A stretch of DNA of 64,000 nucleotides from Sphaerisporangium melleum (GCF_014646695.1 NZ_BMNT01000011.1:62785-126784); one strand, 5' to 3'. Counted from the first letter of the stretch, positions 1 through 9,276 are shown. Notes: generated from the letters alone by a model not told the origin. A program made the numbers and translations.

Positions 1-22
1 CCTTGGCCGGACCGGACACCGT

Positions 23-1456
23 TCAGGTTACGTGCGTCAGGGCGTCCCAGACGTTCTCGGCCTCGGTGACGTCGAACCCCTGGGAGAACGTCGTGGTGCG
101 CAGGGGCGGCCGGCCGACCGGCACCGGGGGCGCGGCCTTCTGCACCTGGGCGCCGGCGATGGCGGGCGGCGGCTGGTCGAGTGAGCCGGCCGGGATCAGG
201 GCCTGGGTGAACCCCAGCCGGGCGGCCTCGGCGACCCGGCGCCGGATGTCGCGCACCGGTCGCAGCTCTCCGGCCAGCCCGACCTCGCCGAGCACGACCA
301 GGCCGGGCGGCAGTGGCCGGTCGCCCGCCGCGCTGGCCACGGCCAGCATCACGGCCAGGTCGATCGCGGGGTCGCTCAGCCGGATGCCGCCGACGGTGGC
401 GGTGAAGACGTCGCAGCCGCTCAGCCGGGCGTTGAGCCGGCGTTCGAGCACGGCGAGGATCATCGTGACCCGGAAGGGATCGAGGCCGGAGGAGGACCGG
501 CGCGGCTGCTGAGCCTCGGTCGGGCCGACCAGTGCCTGCACCTCCGCGGGCAGCGGGCGGGTGCCCTCGACGGTCACGGTGACGCAGGTGCCGGGCACCG
601 GCTCGGAGCGGCGCGAGACGAACAGCCCGCTGGGGTCGGCCAGCCCGCGGATGCCGCTCTCGTCCAGGTCGAAGCAGCCGACCTCGTCGGTCGGGCCGAA
701 GCGGTTCTTCACCGAGCGGACCATGCGCAGCCGGGAGTGCCGGTCGCCCTCGAAGTGCAGCACCACGTCGACCAGGTGCTCCAGCACCCGGGGACCGGCG
801 ATCGAACCGTCCTTGGTGACATGGCCCACCAGGACGGTGGAGATGCCGCGCTCCTTGGCCAGGCGGACGAGGTTGGCGGTGACCTCGCGGACCTGGGTGA
901 CCCCGCCGGGCACGCCGGTGGCCTGGGCCGAGCCGATGGTCTGCACGGAGTCGACGACGAGCAGCCGGGGCTGGACCTTCTCCACATGGCTGACCAGTGC
1001 CGACAGCTCGGTCTCTGCCGCGAGGTAGAGCTGGTCGCGCACGGCGCCGATGCGGTCGGCGCGCATGCGCACCTGCGCGGCGGACTCTTCGCCGGTGACG
1101 TAGAGGACGGTCTCGTGGCCGGCCATGCTGGCCGCGGCCTCCAGCAGCAGCGTGGACTTGCCGATGCCCGGCTCCCCGGCGAGCAGGACCACCGCGCCGG
1201 GGACCAGGCCGCCGCCGAGCACGCGGTCGAGCTCACCCACGCCGGTGGTGCGCGCGCGGGCGAACTCGGCCTTCACCTGCCCGATCGGCACCGCGGGAGC
1301 GGAGACCGCGCCCCCCTGGACGACGTGGACGCCGGCGCGGGCGCCCTCTTCGTCCACCGTGCCCCACGCCTGGCACTCGCCGCAGCGGCCCACCCACTTG
1401 GTGGTGCGCCAGCCGCACTCGGTGCAGCGGTAGCCGGCCTTCTGCGTCTTGGTCAT
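23..1456 (-). CDS. radA: DNA repair protein RadA (Sms)
   Basis: RadA is a RecA-like ATPase that helps process branched recombination intermediates. The 477-residue protein shows an N-terminal four-cysteine zinc finger (C11, C14, C25, C28), Walker A GEPGIGKST at about 94-102, the RadA-specific KNRFG motif, and a Lon-like C-terminal domain. The frame is open up to 1486, but family members begin a few residues before the zinc finger, so the ATG at 1456 is chosen. In many actinobacteria disA (c-di-AMP synthase) follows radA; that gene would lie just left of the window and cannot be seen. Length and motif order are normal. Confidence 0.96.
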   Translation of the reverse strand: MTKTQKAGYRCTECGWRTTKWVGRCGECQAWGTVDEEGARAGVHVVQGGAVSAPAVPIGQVKAEFARARTTGVGELDRVLGGGLVPGAVVLLAGEPGIGKSTLLLEAAASMAGHETVLYVTGEESAAQVRMRADRIGAVRDQLYLAAETELSALVSHVEKVQPRLLVVDSVQTIGSAQATGVPGGVTQVREVTANLVRLAKERGISTVLVGHVTKDGSIAGPRVLEHLVDVVLHFEGDRHSRLRMVRSVKNRFGPTDEVGCFDLDESGIRGLADPSGLFVSRRSEPVPGTCVTVTVEGTRPLPAEVQALVGPTEAQQPRRSSSGLDPFRVTMILAVLERRLNARLSGCDVFTATVGGIRLSDPAIDLAVMLAVASAAGDRPLPPGLVVLGEVGLAGELRPVRDIRRRVAEAARLGFTQALIPAGSLDQPPPAIAGAQVQKAAPPVPVGRPPLRTTTFSQGFDVTEAENVWDALTHVT

Positions 1457-1516
1457 GCGAGGCACGTTATCGGTCCGTGCCGACAAACCCGCCCGCCCGG
1501 CGGCCGCCCACCCGCC

Positions 1517-1831
1517 TCAGAACTGGCCGTCCAGGTCGGCGAGCAGGAGACGCTTGGGCTTGGCGCCGATCACCTGGCGCACCACCTCGCCGTCCCGGTA
1601 CAGGTTGAGGGTGGGGAAGCCCATGACGCCGTAGCGCTGGGCGATCTCGGGGTGGTCCTCGGCGTTCAGCTTGGCCACGGTCAGCCGTCCGGCGTACTCG
1701 TCGGCGATCTCTTCGAGCACCGGGGCCACCATGCGGCACGGCGGGCACCACTCGGTCCAGAAGTCGACCAGCACGGGCTTGTCGCTGCGCAGGACCAGCT
1801 CGTTGAAGTTCTCCGCGGTCAGTGTGATCAT
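1517..1831 (-). CDS. thioredoxin with WCPPC active site
   Basis: Small cytosolic thiol-disulfide oxidoreductase of 104 residues. The active site reads W28-C29-P30-P31-C32 instead of the classical WCGPC; in the thioredoxin family the two residues between the cysteines tune redox potential. The cis-proline loop (GFPTL) is present. The ATG at 1831 overlaps the last codon of the upstream MerR gene (ATGA) and has GAGGAAC just upstream, so the two are translationally coupled. The pair is probably expressed from the single MerR-type promoter at 2233-2263, which suggests a redox or thiol stress role. Substrate unknown. Confidence 0.92.
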   Translation of the reverse strand: MITLTAENFNELVLRSDKPVLVDFWTEWCPPCRMVAPVLEEIADEYAGRLTVAKLNAEDHPEIAQRYGVMGFPTLNLYRDGEVVRQVIGAKPKRLLLADLDGQF

Positions 1832-2208
1832 CTTGTTCCTCCGGTTCTGAGCGCGCATCCCGGGCACGCCTCGGCGAGCTGCGCCGCCACCTCGGCGCGC
1901 CGCTCCAGCAGGGTGCGGATCTGGTCGTCTATCTCGGTGATCTTGCGCCGGTAGACCTCGACGGACTCGGGACAGGCGCCGCCGGACCCGTGGCCGGACC
2001 GCAGGCACTCGACGAACGGACGCGCGTCTTCGAGCGTGAAACCCACGGTGAGCAGGGAGCGGATCTCGGTGACCAGCTTGAGGTCGGACTCTTCGTACTC
2101 CCGGTAGCCGTTGGTGGACCGCCGGGCGGGCAGCAACCCCTGCTGCTCGTAGTAGCGCAGCGCGCGGGTGCTCACACCCGCGCGCCTGGCCAGCTCTCCG
2201 ATGCGCAT
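1828..2208 (-). CDS. MerR-family regulator, cysteine-rich
   Basis: 126-residue MerR-type activator. Residues 1-40 form the winged helix-turn-helix (MRIGELARRAGVSTRALRYY); residues 80-112 form the long dimerisation helix. Cysteines at 68, 79, 115 and 118 and a histidine at 73 could be a redox or metal sensor; their arrangement does not match SoxR's Fe-S site or the CueR/ZntR metal loop, so the signal is open. The gene has GGGAGGG before the ATG and overlaps the thioredoxin gene by four bases. A palindrome inside a 19-bp-spacer promoter just upstream predicts that it controls its own operon. Confidence 0.9.
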   Translation of the reverse strand: MRIGELARRAGVSTRALRYYEQQGLLPARRSTNGYREYEESDLKLVTEIRSLLTVGFTLEDARPFVECLRSGHGSGGACPESVEVYRRKITEIDDQIRTLLERRAEVAAQLAEACPGCALRTGGTR

Positions 2209-2232
2209 CGCCCCTCCCTGAGCCCGCGACCA

Positions 2233-2263
2233 CGCTAATCGTTGACGTCAACGTCAAGGTCAA
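2233..2263 (-). promoter_or_regulatory. MerR-type promoter with operator
   Basis: On the minus strand: -35 TTGACC (2258-2263), a 19-bp spacer (2239-2257) and -10 TTAGCG (2233-2238). Nearly the whole spacer is an inverted repeat, TTGACGT-TG-ACGTCAA. An over-long 19-bp spacer carrying the dyad is the hallmark of promoters that MerR proteins untwist to activate. The -10 lies about 25 bases from the merR-like start codon. Confidence 0.8.
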
Positions 2264-2293
2264 GCCCGCGACGTCCCGGGGGTACGGCGGGCT

Positions 2294-2992
2294 TCAGTAC
2301 AGGCGCCAGCGCAGGACGTTCGGATAGGGCAGCTCCAGCCCCTGGGTCTGCGCGATGGCCTCCTCGGCGACGGCGGGGGTGAACTCGATGCGCAGGACGG
2401 CCTCGAGGTCGGCCCGGGAGGTGAAGACCATGCGCAGGTCGAGCTCGCGGCGCTGCCAGCCCTGGCGTGACCAGAACGCCTCCACCGCCGGCGCGGAGTA
2501 CGACGGGACGGTGCGGCTGAACCACGTGCCGAACGCGCCGCGGGTGGCGTCCAAGTCCACCACGAACGCCGCGCCGCCGCGCCGCATCACCCGGGACAGC
2601 TCGCGCAGGCCAGGCTCGCAGCCGGGCCCGAAGAAGTACGCCCACCGGGCCACGGCGACGTCCACGGAGCCGTCGGGCACCGGGAGCGCCTGGGCGGTGG
2701 CAGCGCGGACCGAGACCCGCGGGAGCCCGCGGCAGCGCTCGGCGGCCAGCGCCGCCAGGCCCGAGTGCGGCTCGACGCCGATGACCTTGCTCGCGGTGGC
2801 GGCGAAGCCGGGCAGGTGGTAGCCGGCGCCGCAGCCGATGTCCAGCACGATGCCGCCGGTCCACGGCCGGATCCCTGAGATCGCCGCGTCCACCGCTCCG
2901 TCCGGGTCGACGGCGCGGTTCTCCAGCTCGTAGGTGCGGGGGGAGTTCCAGATGTTCGGGCTCGGGATGGCCCCCTCGACGATCCGCGCCAT
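2294..2992 (-). CDS. class I SAM-dependent methyltransferase
   Basis: 232-residue Rossmann-type methyltransferase. Motif I VLDIGCGAGYH (residues 49-59) binds S-adenosylmethionine; GVEP follows as the acidic end of strand 2. Substrate cannot be told. The start at the ATG at 2992 (MARIVEG) gives the normal N-terminus; an upstream extension to 3190 is arginine-rich and would overlap the divergent isomerase gene. It stands alone, tail-to-head next to the MerR operon promoter, and is divergent from the sugar isomerase gene. Confidence 0.82.
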   Translation of the reverse strand: MARIVEGAIPSPNIWNSPRTYELENRAVDPDGAVDAAISGIRPWTGGIVLDIGCGAGYHLPGFAATASKVIGVEPHSGLAALAAERCRGLPRVSVRAATAQALPVPDGSVDVAVARWAYFFGPGCEPGLRELSRVMRRGGAAFVVDLDATRGAFGTWFSRTVPSYSAPAVEAFWSRQGWQRRELDLRMVFTSRADLEAVLRIEFTPAVAEEAIAQTQGLELPYPNVLRWRLY

Positions 2993-3119
2993 GGGGACAC
3001 CGTAGACCAGCGCGGACGTCCACCGGACGGGGCCCGCGCCCGGTGCGCGTGCTGTGATCCTCCTTCCATCCCGGGTCGTGGCGCGCCGGTAGCCCGTGAC
3101 CCGGCTTAGGCTGGCAGTT

Positions 3120-3935
3120 GTGACCGACGTCATCCGAGTCCCGAACGCCAAGATCGCCTTGTCCACCGCGTCGGTGTATCCAGAGCGCACTCCGGACGCC
3201 TTCGAGCTGGCCGCGCGCCTGGGCTACGACGGGGTCGAGGTGATGGTCGGCGCCGATCCGATCAGTCAGGACATCGACGTGCTCGAACGGCTCGTCGACC
3301 ACTACCAGATCCCGGTGCTGGCCGTGCACGCCCCCTGCCTGCTGGTCACCCAGCGCGTGTGGGGCCGCGACCCGTGGGCCAAGCTGGTGCGGGCGCGCAA
3401 GGCCGCCGAGCGGCTCGGCGCGCGCACCGTCGTGGTCCACCCGCCCTTCCGCTGGCAGCGCGACTACGCGCGCGACTTCGAGGTGGGGCTGACCCGCATC
3501 CGCGAGGAGACCGATGTGGTCTTCGCGGTGGAGAACATGTTCCCGCTGCGCGCCCGCGGCACCGAGGTGGTGCCGTACTCCCCGGGGTGGAACCCGCTCG
3601 ACCAGGACTACCCGCAGGTCACGCTCGACCTGTCGCACACCGCGGTCTCGGGCAGTGACGCGCTGGAGATGGCCGACAAGCTCGGCGACCGGCTCGCGCA
3701 CCTGCACCTGGCGGACGGTGTGGGCACCACCAACAAGGACGAGCACCTGGTGCCGGGCAGGGGCGTCCAGCCGTGCGCGCGCATCCTGGAGCGCCTGGCC
3801 ACCGCCGGGTACGGCGGCCTCATCGTGCTCGAGATCAACACCCGCAAGGCCGCGAGCCGCACCGAGCGCATCGACGATCTCGCCGAGGGGCTGGCGTTCG
3901 CCCGGCTGCATTTCGCCGCCTCCTCCCGGACATGA
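3120..3935 (+). CDS. sugar phosphate isomerase/epimerase (AP_endonuc_2 TIM barrel)
   Basis: 271-residue TIM-barrel protein of the xylose isomerase-like/AP endonuclease 2 family. Metal-binding type motifs are visible: VVVHPP, VENM, LDLSHT, HLHLADG and LEIN near the C-terminus. Such proteins isomerise or epimerise sugars or inositols with a divalent metal; the substrate is not predictable here. The GTG at 3120 is chosen because the conserved region begins immediately after it; no strong ribosome site is visible, so the mRNA may be nearly leaderless. The TetR gene starts 13 bases downstream, so the two are probably co-transcribed. Confidence 0.82.
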   Translation: MTDVIRVPNAKIALSTASVYPERTPDAFELAARLGYDGVEVMVGADPISQDIDVLERLVDHYQIPVLAVHAPCLLVTQRVWGRDPWAKLVRARKAAERLGARTVVVHPPFRWQRDYARDFEVGLTRIREETDVVFAVENMFPLRARGTEVVPYSPGWNPLDQDYPQVTLDLSHTAVSGSDALEMADKLGDRLAHLHLADGVGTTNKDEHLVPGRGVQPCARILERLATAGYGGLIVLEINTRKAASRTERIDDLAEGLAFARLHFAASSRT

Positions 3936-3948
3936 TCCGATAGACGAC

Positions 3949-4698
3949 ATGAACCACGAGGTGCCACCCGGACGCGTCCGCCCCCTTGGCCGCCTGGAAG
4001 GGGCCGAGGCGAGCGGCGGAGCGGGCGCGGCCGGGCAGGGGCCGGACGCCGAGCGGGTGACCGCCCCGGGGGCCGCCGGGCGCGCGGGTGGTGCCGGCGG
4101 TGAGAGTGGTCCGGCGGCCGGACGGCGGCGGCCGGGCCGGCGGCGCGGGGCGGGCGACACCAAGGGTGAGATCCTCGCCGCCGCGCGCAAGATCTTCGCG
4201 GAGAAGGGCTTCGACAAGGCCACGATCAGGGGCATCGCGCGCGAGGCCGCCGTGGACCCCGCCCTGGTGCACCACTACTTCGACACCAAAGAGGGCATTT
4301 TCGTCCAGGCGATGCGACTGCCGGCCGACCCTGCCCGGGTGCTTCCGCTCCTGCTGGAGGGGCCGCGTGACGAGATCGGGGCCCGCCTGGTCCGCTTCCT
4401 GCTCACCATGACCGCGAACCCCGACGACCGTGGGCCGGTGCTCGCGCTGATGCGGAGCGCCATGACGAACGAGCAGGTCATGGTGATGTTGCGCGAGTTC
4501 TTCACCATGGCGGTGTTCAACCGGGTGGTGGAGCGGCTCGGCATCCCGCCGGTGCGCATGGAGGTCGCCTTCGCGCAGATGTTTGGCGTGATCATGATGC
4601 GGTATGTCCTCCGTCTGGAGCCGCTGGCCTCCGCCGAGATCGACGATCTCGTGGAGCTTCTGGCCCCGACGATCCAGCGCTACCTGGGCGGCGACTGA
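3949..4698 (+). CDS. TetR-family transcriptional regulator
   Basis: 249-residue repressor-type protein. A long Gly/Ala/Pro/Arg-rich N-terminal tail (about 70 residues) precedes a typical TetR helix-turn-helix (EILAAARKIFAEKGF ... ALVHHYFDTKEG) and an all-helical ligand domain. The tail is unusual; translation might instead begin at an internal GTG near 4057. The palindrome TACTCGCGAGTA at 4786, 88 bases after the stop and before the Fe-S oxidoreductase gene, is a candidate operator, which would make the downstream gene a target. Confidence 0.87.
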   Translation: MNHEVPPGRVRPLGRLEGAEASGGAGAAGQGPDAERVTAPGAAGRAGGAGGESGPAAGRRRPGRRRGAGDTKGEILAAARKIFAEKGFDKATIRGIAREAAVDPALVHHYFDTKEGIFVQAMRLPADPARVLPLLLEGPRDEIGARLVRFLLTMTANPDDRGPVLALMRSAMTNEQVMVMLREFFTMAVFNRVVERLGIPPVRMEVAFAQMFGVIMMRYVLRLEPLASAEIDDLVELLAPTIQRYLGGD

Positions 4699-4785
4699 CC
4701 GGCCGGGCGCCGGCACGAGCTTTTCCCGGAGCATTGTTCTAGTAGCGTTTCGTCAAAGACGTCGTTCCGGCTACCGTTGGTAAGT

Positions 4786-4797
4786 TACTCGCGAGTA
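4786..4797. promoter_or_regulatory. 12-bp palindromic operator candidate
   Basis: TACTCGCGAGTA is a perfect palindrome between the TetR gene and the Fe-S oxidoreductase gene, about 78 bases before the latter's start. Size and symmetry fit a TetR-family operator. Assignment to the adjacent TetR protein is inference. Confidence 0.5.
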
Positions 4798-4874
4798 TTA
4801 TTCGGTACGGCCGAGCCACCCTGGATGACCGGTGTATCTACGCTGGGCAGCCAACGCCACAGTTTGGAGGACCC

Positions 4875-7022
4875 GTGCTGCTTGTCGCGATCATCGGGCT
4901 GGCGATGACCGCCGTGGCGGTCGCGCTGGCAGGTCGCCGTGTGCGTTGGCTCTACCGCCTCGCCACCAGCGGCCAGCCCGCTCCGGAGCGGATCGGGTAC
5001 GCCAAGGACAACCTCGGCGCCGAGGTCCGGGCGCAGCTCGTCGAGGTGTTCGCGCAGAAGAAGCTGCTCAAGTGGACTCCACCGGGCGCCGCCCACTTCG
5101 CGGTGTTCTGGGCGTTCGTCATCCTGATCACGGTCTACATCGAGGCGTACGGCGCGCTCATCCAGGGGGCCGTGACCGGCACACCCGACTTCCACATCCC
5201 GCTGATCGGCACCTGGCCCGTCCTCGGCTTCCTCCAGGACCTCATCGCCGTCGCCTGCCTGGCCGGCCTCGCGGCGTTCGCCGCCATCCGGGTCAGGAAC
5301 TCCCCGAAGAAGCTCGGCCGCGACTCGCGCTTCTCCGGCTCCCACCTCGGCGGCGCGTGGCTGATCCTCTTCATGATCTTCAACGTGATCTGGTCGCTGT
5401 TCCTGTTCCGCGGCGCGGCGATCAACACCGGCAACTTCCCCTACCGGTCGGGGGCGTTCGCCTCCGAGGGGGTCGCCGCGCTGCTGCGGCCGCTGGGCGC
5501 GACGGCCAACGAGGTGCTCGAGAGCGCGGGCCTGCTCCTGCACCTCGGCGTCATGCTGGTGTTCCTGGTCATCGTGGTGAACTCCAAGCACCTGCACATC
5601 TTCACCGCGCCGCTGAACGTGGCGTTCTCCCGCCGTCCGGACGCCCTGGGCGCGGTGCCCGAGATGCGCAGCAACGGCAAGGTGCTCGACTTCGAGGAGG
5701 CCGACCCCGACACCGACGTCTTCGGCCGCGGCAAGATCGAGGACACCACGTGGAAGGGCTTCCTCGACTTCTACACCTGCACCGAGTGCGGCCGCTGCCA
5801 GTCGCAGTGCCCGGCGTGGAACACCGGCAAGCCGCTCTCGCCGAAGATGCTGATCCTCGACCAGCGCGACCACGCCATGGCCATCGCGCCGTACCTGCTC
5901 GCCACCGAGGAGGAGCGGGCCGGCCTGCCCGAGGACGTCCTGGCGCTGGCCGGCAAGCCGCTGGTCGCCGAGGACGGCGTGATCCATCCCGACGTGCTGT
6001 GGTCGTGCACCAACTGCGGCGCGTGCGTCGAACAGTGTCCGGTGGACATCGAGCACATCGACCACATCATGGACATGCGCCGCTACCAGGTGATGATCGA
6101 GTCGAGCTTCCCCTCCGAGGCGGGCGTCATGCTCAAGAACCTCGAGAACAAGGGCAACCCGTGGGGCCTGCCCGAGATGAAGCGCGCCGAGTGGATCGAG
6201 GAGCTCGCCTCGCGCGAGGCCGACCCGATCGAGGTCCAGGTGATCGAGGACAAGGTCCCGGACGACCTGGAGTACCTCTTCTGGGTGGGCTGCGCGGGCG
6301 CGCTGGAGGACCGCGCGAAGAAGACCACCAAGGCGGTCGCCGAGCTGCTGCACATCGCCGGGGTGAAGTTCGGCGTGCTCGGCCCGATGGAGGCGTGCTC
6401 GGGCGACCCGGCCCGCCGCCTGGGCATGGAGTTCCTGTTCAACATGCTCGCCCAGCAGAACATCGAGACGCTGAATGAGGCCGGGGTCAAGAAGATCGTG
6501 GCCACCTGCCCGCACTGCTTCAACACCCTCGCGAACGAGTACCCGCAGCTCGGCGGCACCTTCGAGGTCGTGCACCACACCCAGTTGCTCGCCAAGCTGG
6601 TCGAGGAGGGCAGGCTCACGCCCGTCACGCCGATCGAGGAGAAGATCACCTACCACGACCCGTGCTTCCTGGGCCGGCACAACAAGGTGTACTCCCAGCC
6701 GCGCGACATCATGGCCAAGGTGCCCGGCGTCCAGACCCAGGAGATGCACCGCTGCAAGGACCGCGGCTTCTGCTGCGGCGCGGGTGGCGCGCGCATGTGG
6801 ATGGAGGAGCGCATCGGCAAGCGCATCAACACCGAGCGGGTGGACGAGGCCCTGACCACCGATCCGGACACCGTCTCGACGGCCTGCCCCTTCTGCCTGG
6901 TCATGCTCGGCGACGCGATCGAGGAGAAGAAGAACGGCGGCCAGGCCAAGGAGACCCTGCAGGTCGTGGACGTGGCCCAGCTCCTGGTCACCTCGGTCAA
7001 GGGCCGGCCGGTCAAGGCCTGA
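4875..7022 (+). CDS. membrane-anchored Fe-S oxidoreductase (HdrD/GlpC-like, two CCG domains)
   Basis: 715-residue redox protein. The first 250 residues hold about five hydrophobic membrane segments of a heterodisulfide-reductase gamma-like domain. Two 4Fe-4S ferredoxin motifs follow, CTECGRCQSQCP (~301) and CTNCGACVEQCP (~377), then two cysteine-rich CCG domains (~470-560 and ~590-690, including CCGAGGARMW). This architecture passes electrons between the quinone pool and a soluble partner such as a thiol/disulfide couple or electron-transfer flavoprotein; a mycobacterial homologue (Rv0338c) is annotated as an iron-sulfur-binding reductase. The GTG at 4875 has GGAGG seven bases upstream. It stands alone after the TetR gene. 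Confidence 0.9.
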   Translation: MLLVAIIGLAMTAVAVALAGRRVRWLYRLATSGQPAPERIGYAKDNLGAEVRAQLVEVFAQKKLLKWTPPGAAHFAVFWAFVILITVYIEAYGALIQGAVTGTPDFHIPLIGTWPVLGFLQDLIAVACLAGLAAFAAIRVRNSPKKLGRDSRFSGSHLGGAWLILFMIFNVIWSLFLFRGAAINTGNFPYRSGAFASEGVAALLRPLGATANEVLESAGLLLHLGVMLVFLVIVVNSKHLHIFTAPLNVAFSRRPDALGAVPEMRSNGKVLDFEEADPDTDVFGRGKIEDTTWKGFLDFYTCTECGRCQSQCPAWNTGKPLSPKMLILDQRDHAMAIAPYLLATEEERAGLPEDVLALAGKPLVAEDGVIHPDVLWSCTNCGACVEQCPVDIEHIDHIMDMRRYQVMIESSFPSEAGVMLKNLENKGNPWGLPEMKRAEWIEELASREADPIEVQVIEDKVPDDLEYLFWVGCAGALEDRAKKTTKAVAELLHIAGVKFGVLGPMEACSGDPARRLGMEFLFNMLAQQNIETLNEAGVKKIVATCPHCFNTLANEYPQLGGTFEVVHHTQLLAKLVEEGRLTPVTPIEEKITYHDPCFLGRHNKVYSQPRDIMAKVPGVQTQEMHRCKDRGFCCGAGGARMWMEERIGKRINTERVDEALTTDPDTVSTACPFCLVMLGDAIEEKKNGGQAKETLQVVDVAQLLVTSVKGRPVKA

Positions 7023-7349
7023 CCGGCCCCGGCCCGCGTGCCGCGCCGTCTTGCGCAGGGGATGCCTCCGGCCCGTCCGGATGCGTTCGCGGGGCGGGGA
7101 TCGCGCGCCGCCGCGGGCCGGCCGGCACGGTGGTTCACGAGGGTGCGCGGGGGCCGCCGGGACGGGCGCGCCGGGCCGTCCGGACGGCCCCGGAAAACCA
7201 TGATCGCATCAAGGCGTGATCACGTTCTGACCTGCGGGAGGGCTGTGTCCACCGTGAGGACGCACAGGGCCCGAAATGCTTCCTCCACATATCGAAGAAA
7301 TAACGGTAACCTCAACGCGCGGGGCTCCAATCGACGGGGAGGGGGCGCG
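7023..7349. other. intergenic region with terminator and promoter zone
   Basis: 327 bases without a convincing gene. The first half is very GC-rich and contains the hairpin at 7173-7190. The second half, near 7280-7320, is AT-richer (ataacggtaacctcaac) and probably carries the promoter of the 7350 gene. Confidence 0.5.
7173..7190 (+). terminator. hairpin after the Fe-S oxidoreductase gene
   Basis: GGGCCGT-CCGG-ACGGCCC: a 7-bp stem and 4-base loop with no T-tract, as is common for actinobacterial terminators. It lies about 150 bases after the stop, so the assignment is tentative. Confidence 0.4.
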
Positions 7350-8156
7350 GTGCGGGTCGTCGTCACCGATGCCGAGGTCACTTTGGCCGACGTCCTCTCG
7401 CTCCGCCTGTCCATCGAGCAACCACCGGCCGAGGGCACCCGGCTCGTCCTGCGCCAGCGCGGCACCGGCGCCGAGGCCAAGGTCGTGCTCGGCACGCCGG
7501 GAGCCGAGGCGCGAGAGGCGTCCGTCGCGGTCTCGCTCACCCCGCTCGACCTCACCCCGGGCCGCTGGGACACCTACCTGGAGCCCGGCCCGTCCGGGGG
7601 CGGGCGCGTCCGCATGCAGTGCGTCGACCCGGGCTTCTCGCTCGACCGGCTGGACGCCTACGCGCTGAGCCGCCGCACTCTCGCCTACCGCGCCTACCGC
7701 ACCCGCAACGGCTTCCTCGCCCTGAAGATCTCCCCGGCCGAGCCGGTGGCCGACGTGCGGGCGGTGTGGTTCCGCGAGGGCCGGTTCGAGGTCACCGGCC
7801 TGCTCGCCTACACCGGTTTCGACGACGACGACGCTCATCGCGGGGCCCGTCTCGCGCTGCGCGGCGTCTCCGGTCCCGAGGCCGAGGTGACCGCCGCGGC
7901 GACCGTCCAGGGGGTGCGCTTCCACGCCGCGCTCTCGCTGGTCGACGTGATCGCCGCGACGTCCGAGTACGAAGGGCTGTGGACGCCGTCGCTGGAGGTG
8001 GACGGCCTGGAGGCGCCGCTCCCGCTCGGCGCCCGCATCGACGACGTGGACGGCAAGCGGCGCCGGGTCCACTATCCCGACACCACCGTGGACGGCGTGC
8101 CGGTCCGGCCCTGCTACACGGTGGACGACGAGCTCCGTCTCGAGGTGGGCGGATGA
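7350..8156 (+). CDS. conserved hypothetical protein paired with a glycosyltransferase
   Basis: 268-residue protein without a recognised catalytic motif. The sequence is beta-rich with several repeats of the type 'L.L..RGTGAEA ... V.LTPLDL' and reads like two or three immunoglobulin-like modules. No signal peptide or membrane segment. The GTG at 7350 follows GGGGAGGGGG at good spacing. Its stop overlaps the glycosyltransferase start (ATGA at 8153-8156), so the two proteins are made together and may act together in cell-surface glycan synthesis; that role is inference. Confidence 0.72.
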   Translation: MRVVVTDAEVTLADVLSLRLSIEQPPAEGTRLVLRQRGTGAEAKVVLGTPGAEAREASVAVSLTPLDLTPGRWDTYLEPGPSGGGRVRMQCVDPGFSLDRLDAYALSRRTLAYRAYRTRNGFLALKISPAEPVADVRAVWFREGRFEVTGLLAYTGFDDDDAHRGARLALRGVSGPEAEVTAAATVQGVRFHAALSLVDVIAATSEYEGLWTPSLEVDGLEAPLPLGARIDDVDGKRRRVHYPDTTVDGVPVRPCYTVDDELRLEVGG

Positions 8157-9235
8157 AGATCTGCTTTCTGGTCCCGTCCGCGTACGGCATGCGCGGTGAC
8201 ACGCGCGGCGTGCTCAACCTCGCGACCGAGCTGGCCGGCCGGCACGACGTGGAGATCATCAGCGTGCGCAGGGTGCGTGAGACGCCGTTCTTCCCGATCG
8301 ATTCGCGCGTCTCGCTGCGCTGGCTGGTCGACGCGCGTCCCGGCGTCCGTCACCTGCTGCCCCGCGGCCAGATGCGCACCGAGGTGGCCCTGTGGCGCAC
8401 CCTTCGCGGCCTGCGCGGCGACGTGCTGGTCACCACCAGGCCGGGGCTCGGCGTCCAGGCCGCGCGGCACGTGCCGCGTGAGACGGTGCGCGTCGCCCGC
8501 GAGTGGAGCCGCCCGGCCGTCCCGGCCCCGGTGCGGCGCTTCTACCCCAAGCTGGACGCCGTGATCGCCTCCACCGAGACGACCGCCGAGGAGTTCACCC
8601 GCCTGCTGGACGGCGCTCGCAACCCGCCTGTGCTGACCATCCCGGACGCCCTGCCGCCCGGCCCCTGGCCACGGTCGCGCATGGACAACCGCATCGTCTC
8701 GGCGGGTGGCCGGTGGCTGCCGGGCAAGGCGTTCGACCGGCTGATCCGCGCCTTCGCGATCGTCGCGGACAAGCGTCCGGACTGGCGGCTGCGCCTGTAC
8801 GGCGGCGGGCCGGAGGAGAAGCGGCTGCGCGCGCTGGTCGGCGAGCTGAACCTGCACAACAACGTGTACTTCATGGGCACCACCCCCGACCTGCAGGGGG
8901 AGTTCGCCAAGGCGTCCATCGTCGCGGTCACCTCGCACACCGAGTCGCCGGGCATGACCGTGATCGAGGCGCTCGCCTGCGGCGTCCCGGTGGTGGGCTT
9001 CGCGGGCGCCCGGGGGGTCGGCGAGTTCGTCACCCCCGGCCTCGACAGCGTCCTGGTGCCACCCGGCGAGGGAGAGATCGGGGCGTACGCCTCGGCGCTG
9101 CTCGCGCTGATCGACGACGAACGCCGCCGCATGATGCTCGCCGCGGGGGCGCGCGAGTCGGCGGCGGCGCACGCCGCGCCCGCCATCGCCGTCCGGTGGG
9201 AGGAGCTGTTCGACTCCCTGCGCAGCCGCTCCTGA
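8153..9235 (+). CDS. GT4-family glycosyltransferase
   Basis: 360-residue GT-B fold transferase. The N-terminus ([19 protein letters not shown]) is the acceptor-domain Rossmann start. The C-terminal half has the GT4 donor-site signature: [20 protein letters not shown], then [20 protein letters not shown] with the E-x7-E pair. It likely moves a nucleotide-activated sugar onto a cell-envelope acceptor, in the cytoplasm. It is coupled to the upstream hypothetical gene by a four-base overlap. Donor and acceptor cannot be predicted. Confidence 0.87.
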   Translation: MKICFLVPSAYGMRGDTRGVLNLATELAGRHDVEIISVRRVRETPFFPIDSRVSLRWLVDARPGVRHLLPRGQMRTEVALWRTLRGLRGDVLVTTRPGLGVQAARHVPRETVRVAREWSRPAVPAPVRRFYPKLDAVIASTETTAEEFTRLLDGARNPPVLTIPDALPPGPWPRSRMDNRIVSAGGRWLPGKAFDRLIRAFAIVADKRPDWRLRLYGGGPEEKRLRALVGELNLHNNVYFMGTTPDLQGEFAKASIVAVTSHTESPGMTVIEALACGVPVVGFAGARGVGEFVTPGLDSVLVPPGEGEIGAYASALLALIDDERRRMMLAAGARESAAAHAAPAIAVRWEELFDSLRSRS

Positions 9236-9249
9236 GCGTCACGGCCCGC

Positions 9250-9266
9250 ATACCCCGAAGAGGTAT
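9250..9266. promoter_or_regulatory. CsoR operator (near-palindrome)
   Basis: ATACCCC-GAA-GAGGTAT is a 17-bp inverted repeat with one mismatch, 10 bases before the csoR start codon. AT-flanked G/C tracts with this symmetry match the known form of CsoR operators. Predicts copper-relieved autorepression. Confidence 0.65.
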
Positions 9267-9276
9267 CGTGGACGGC

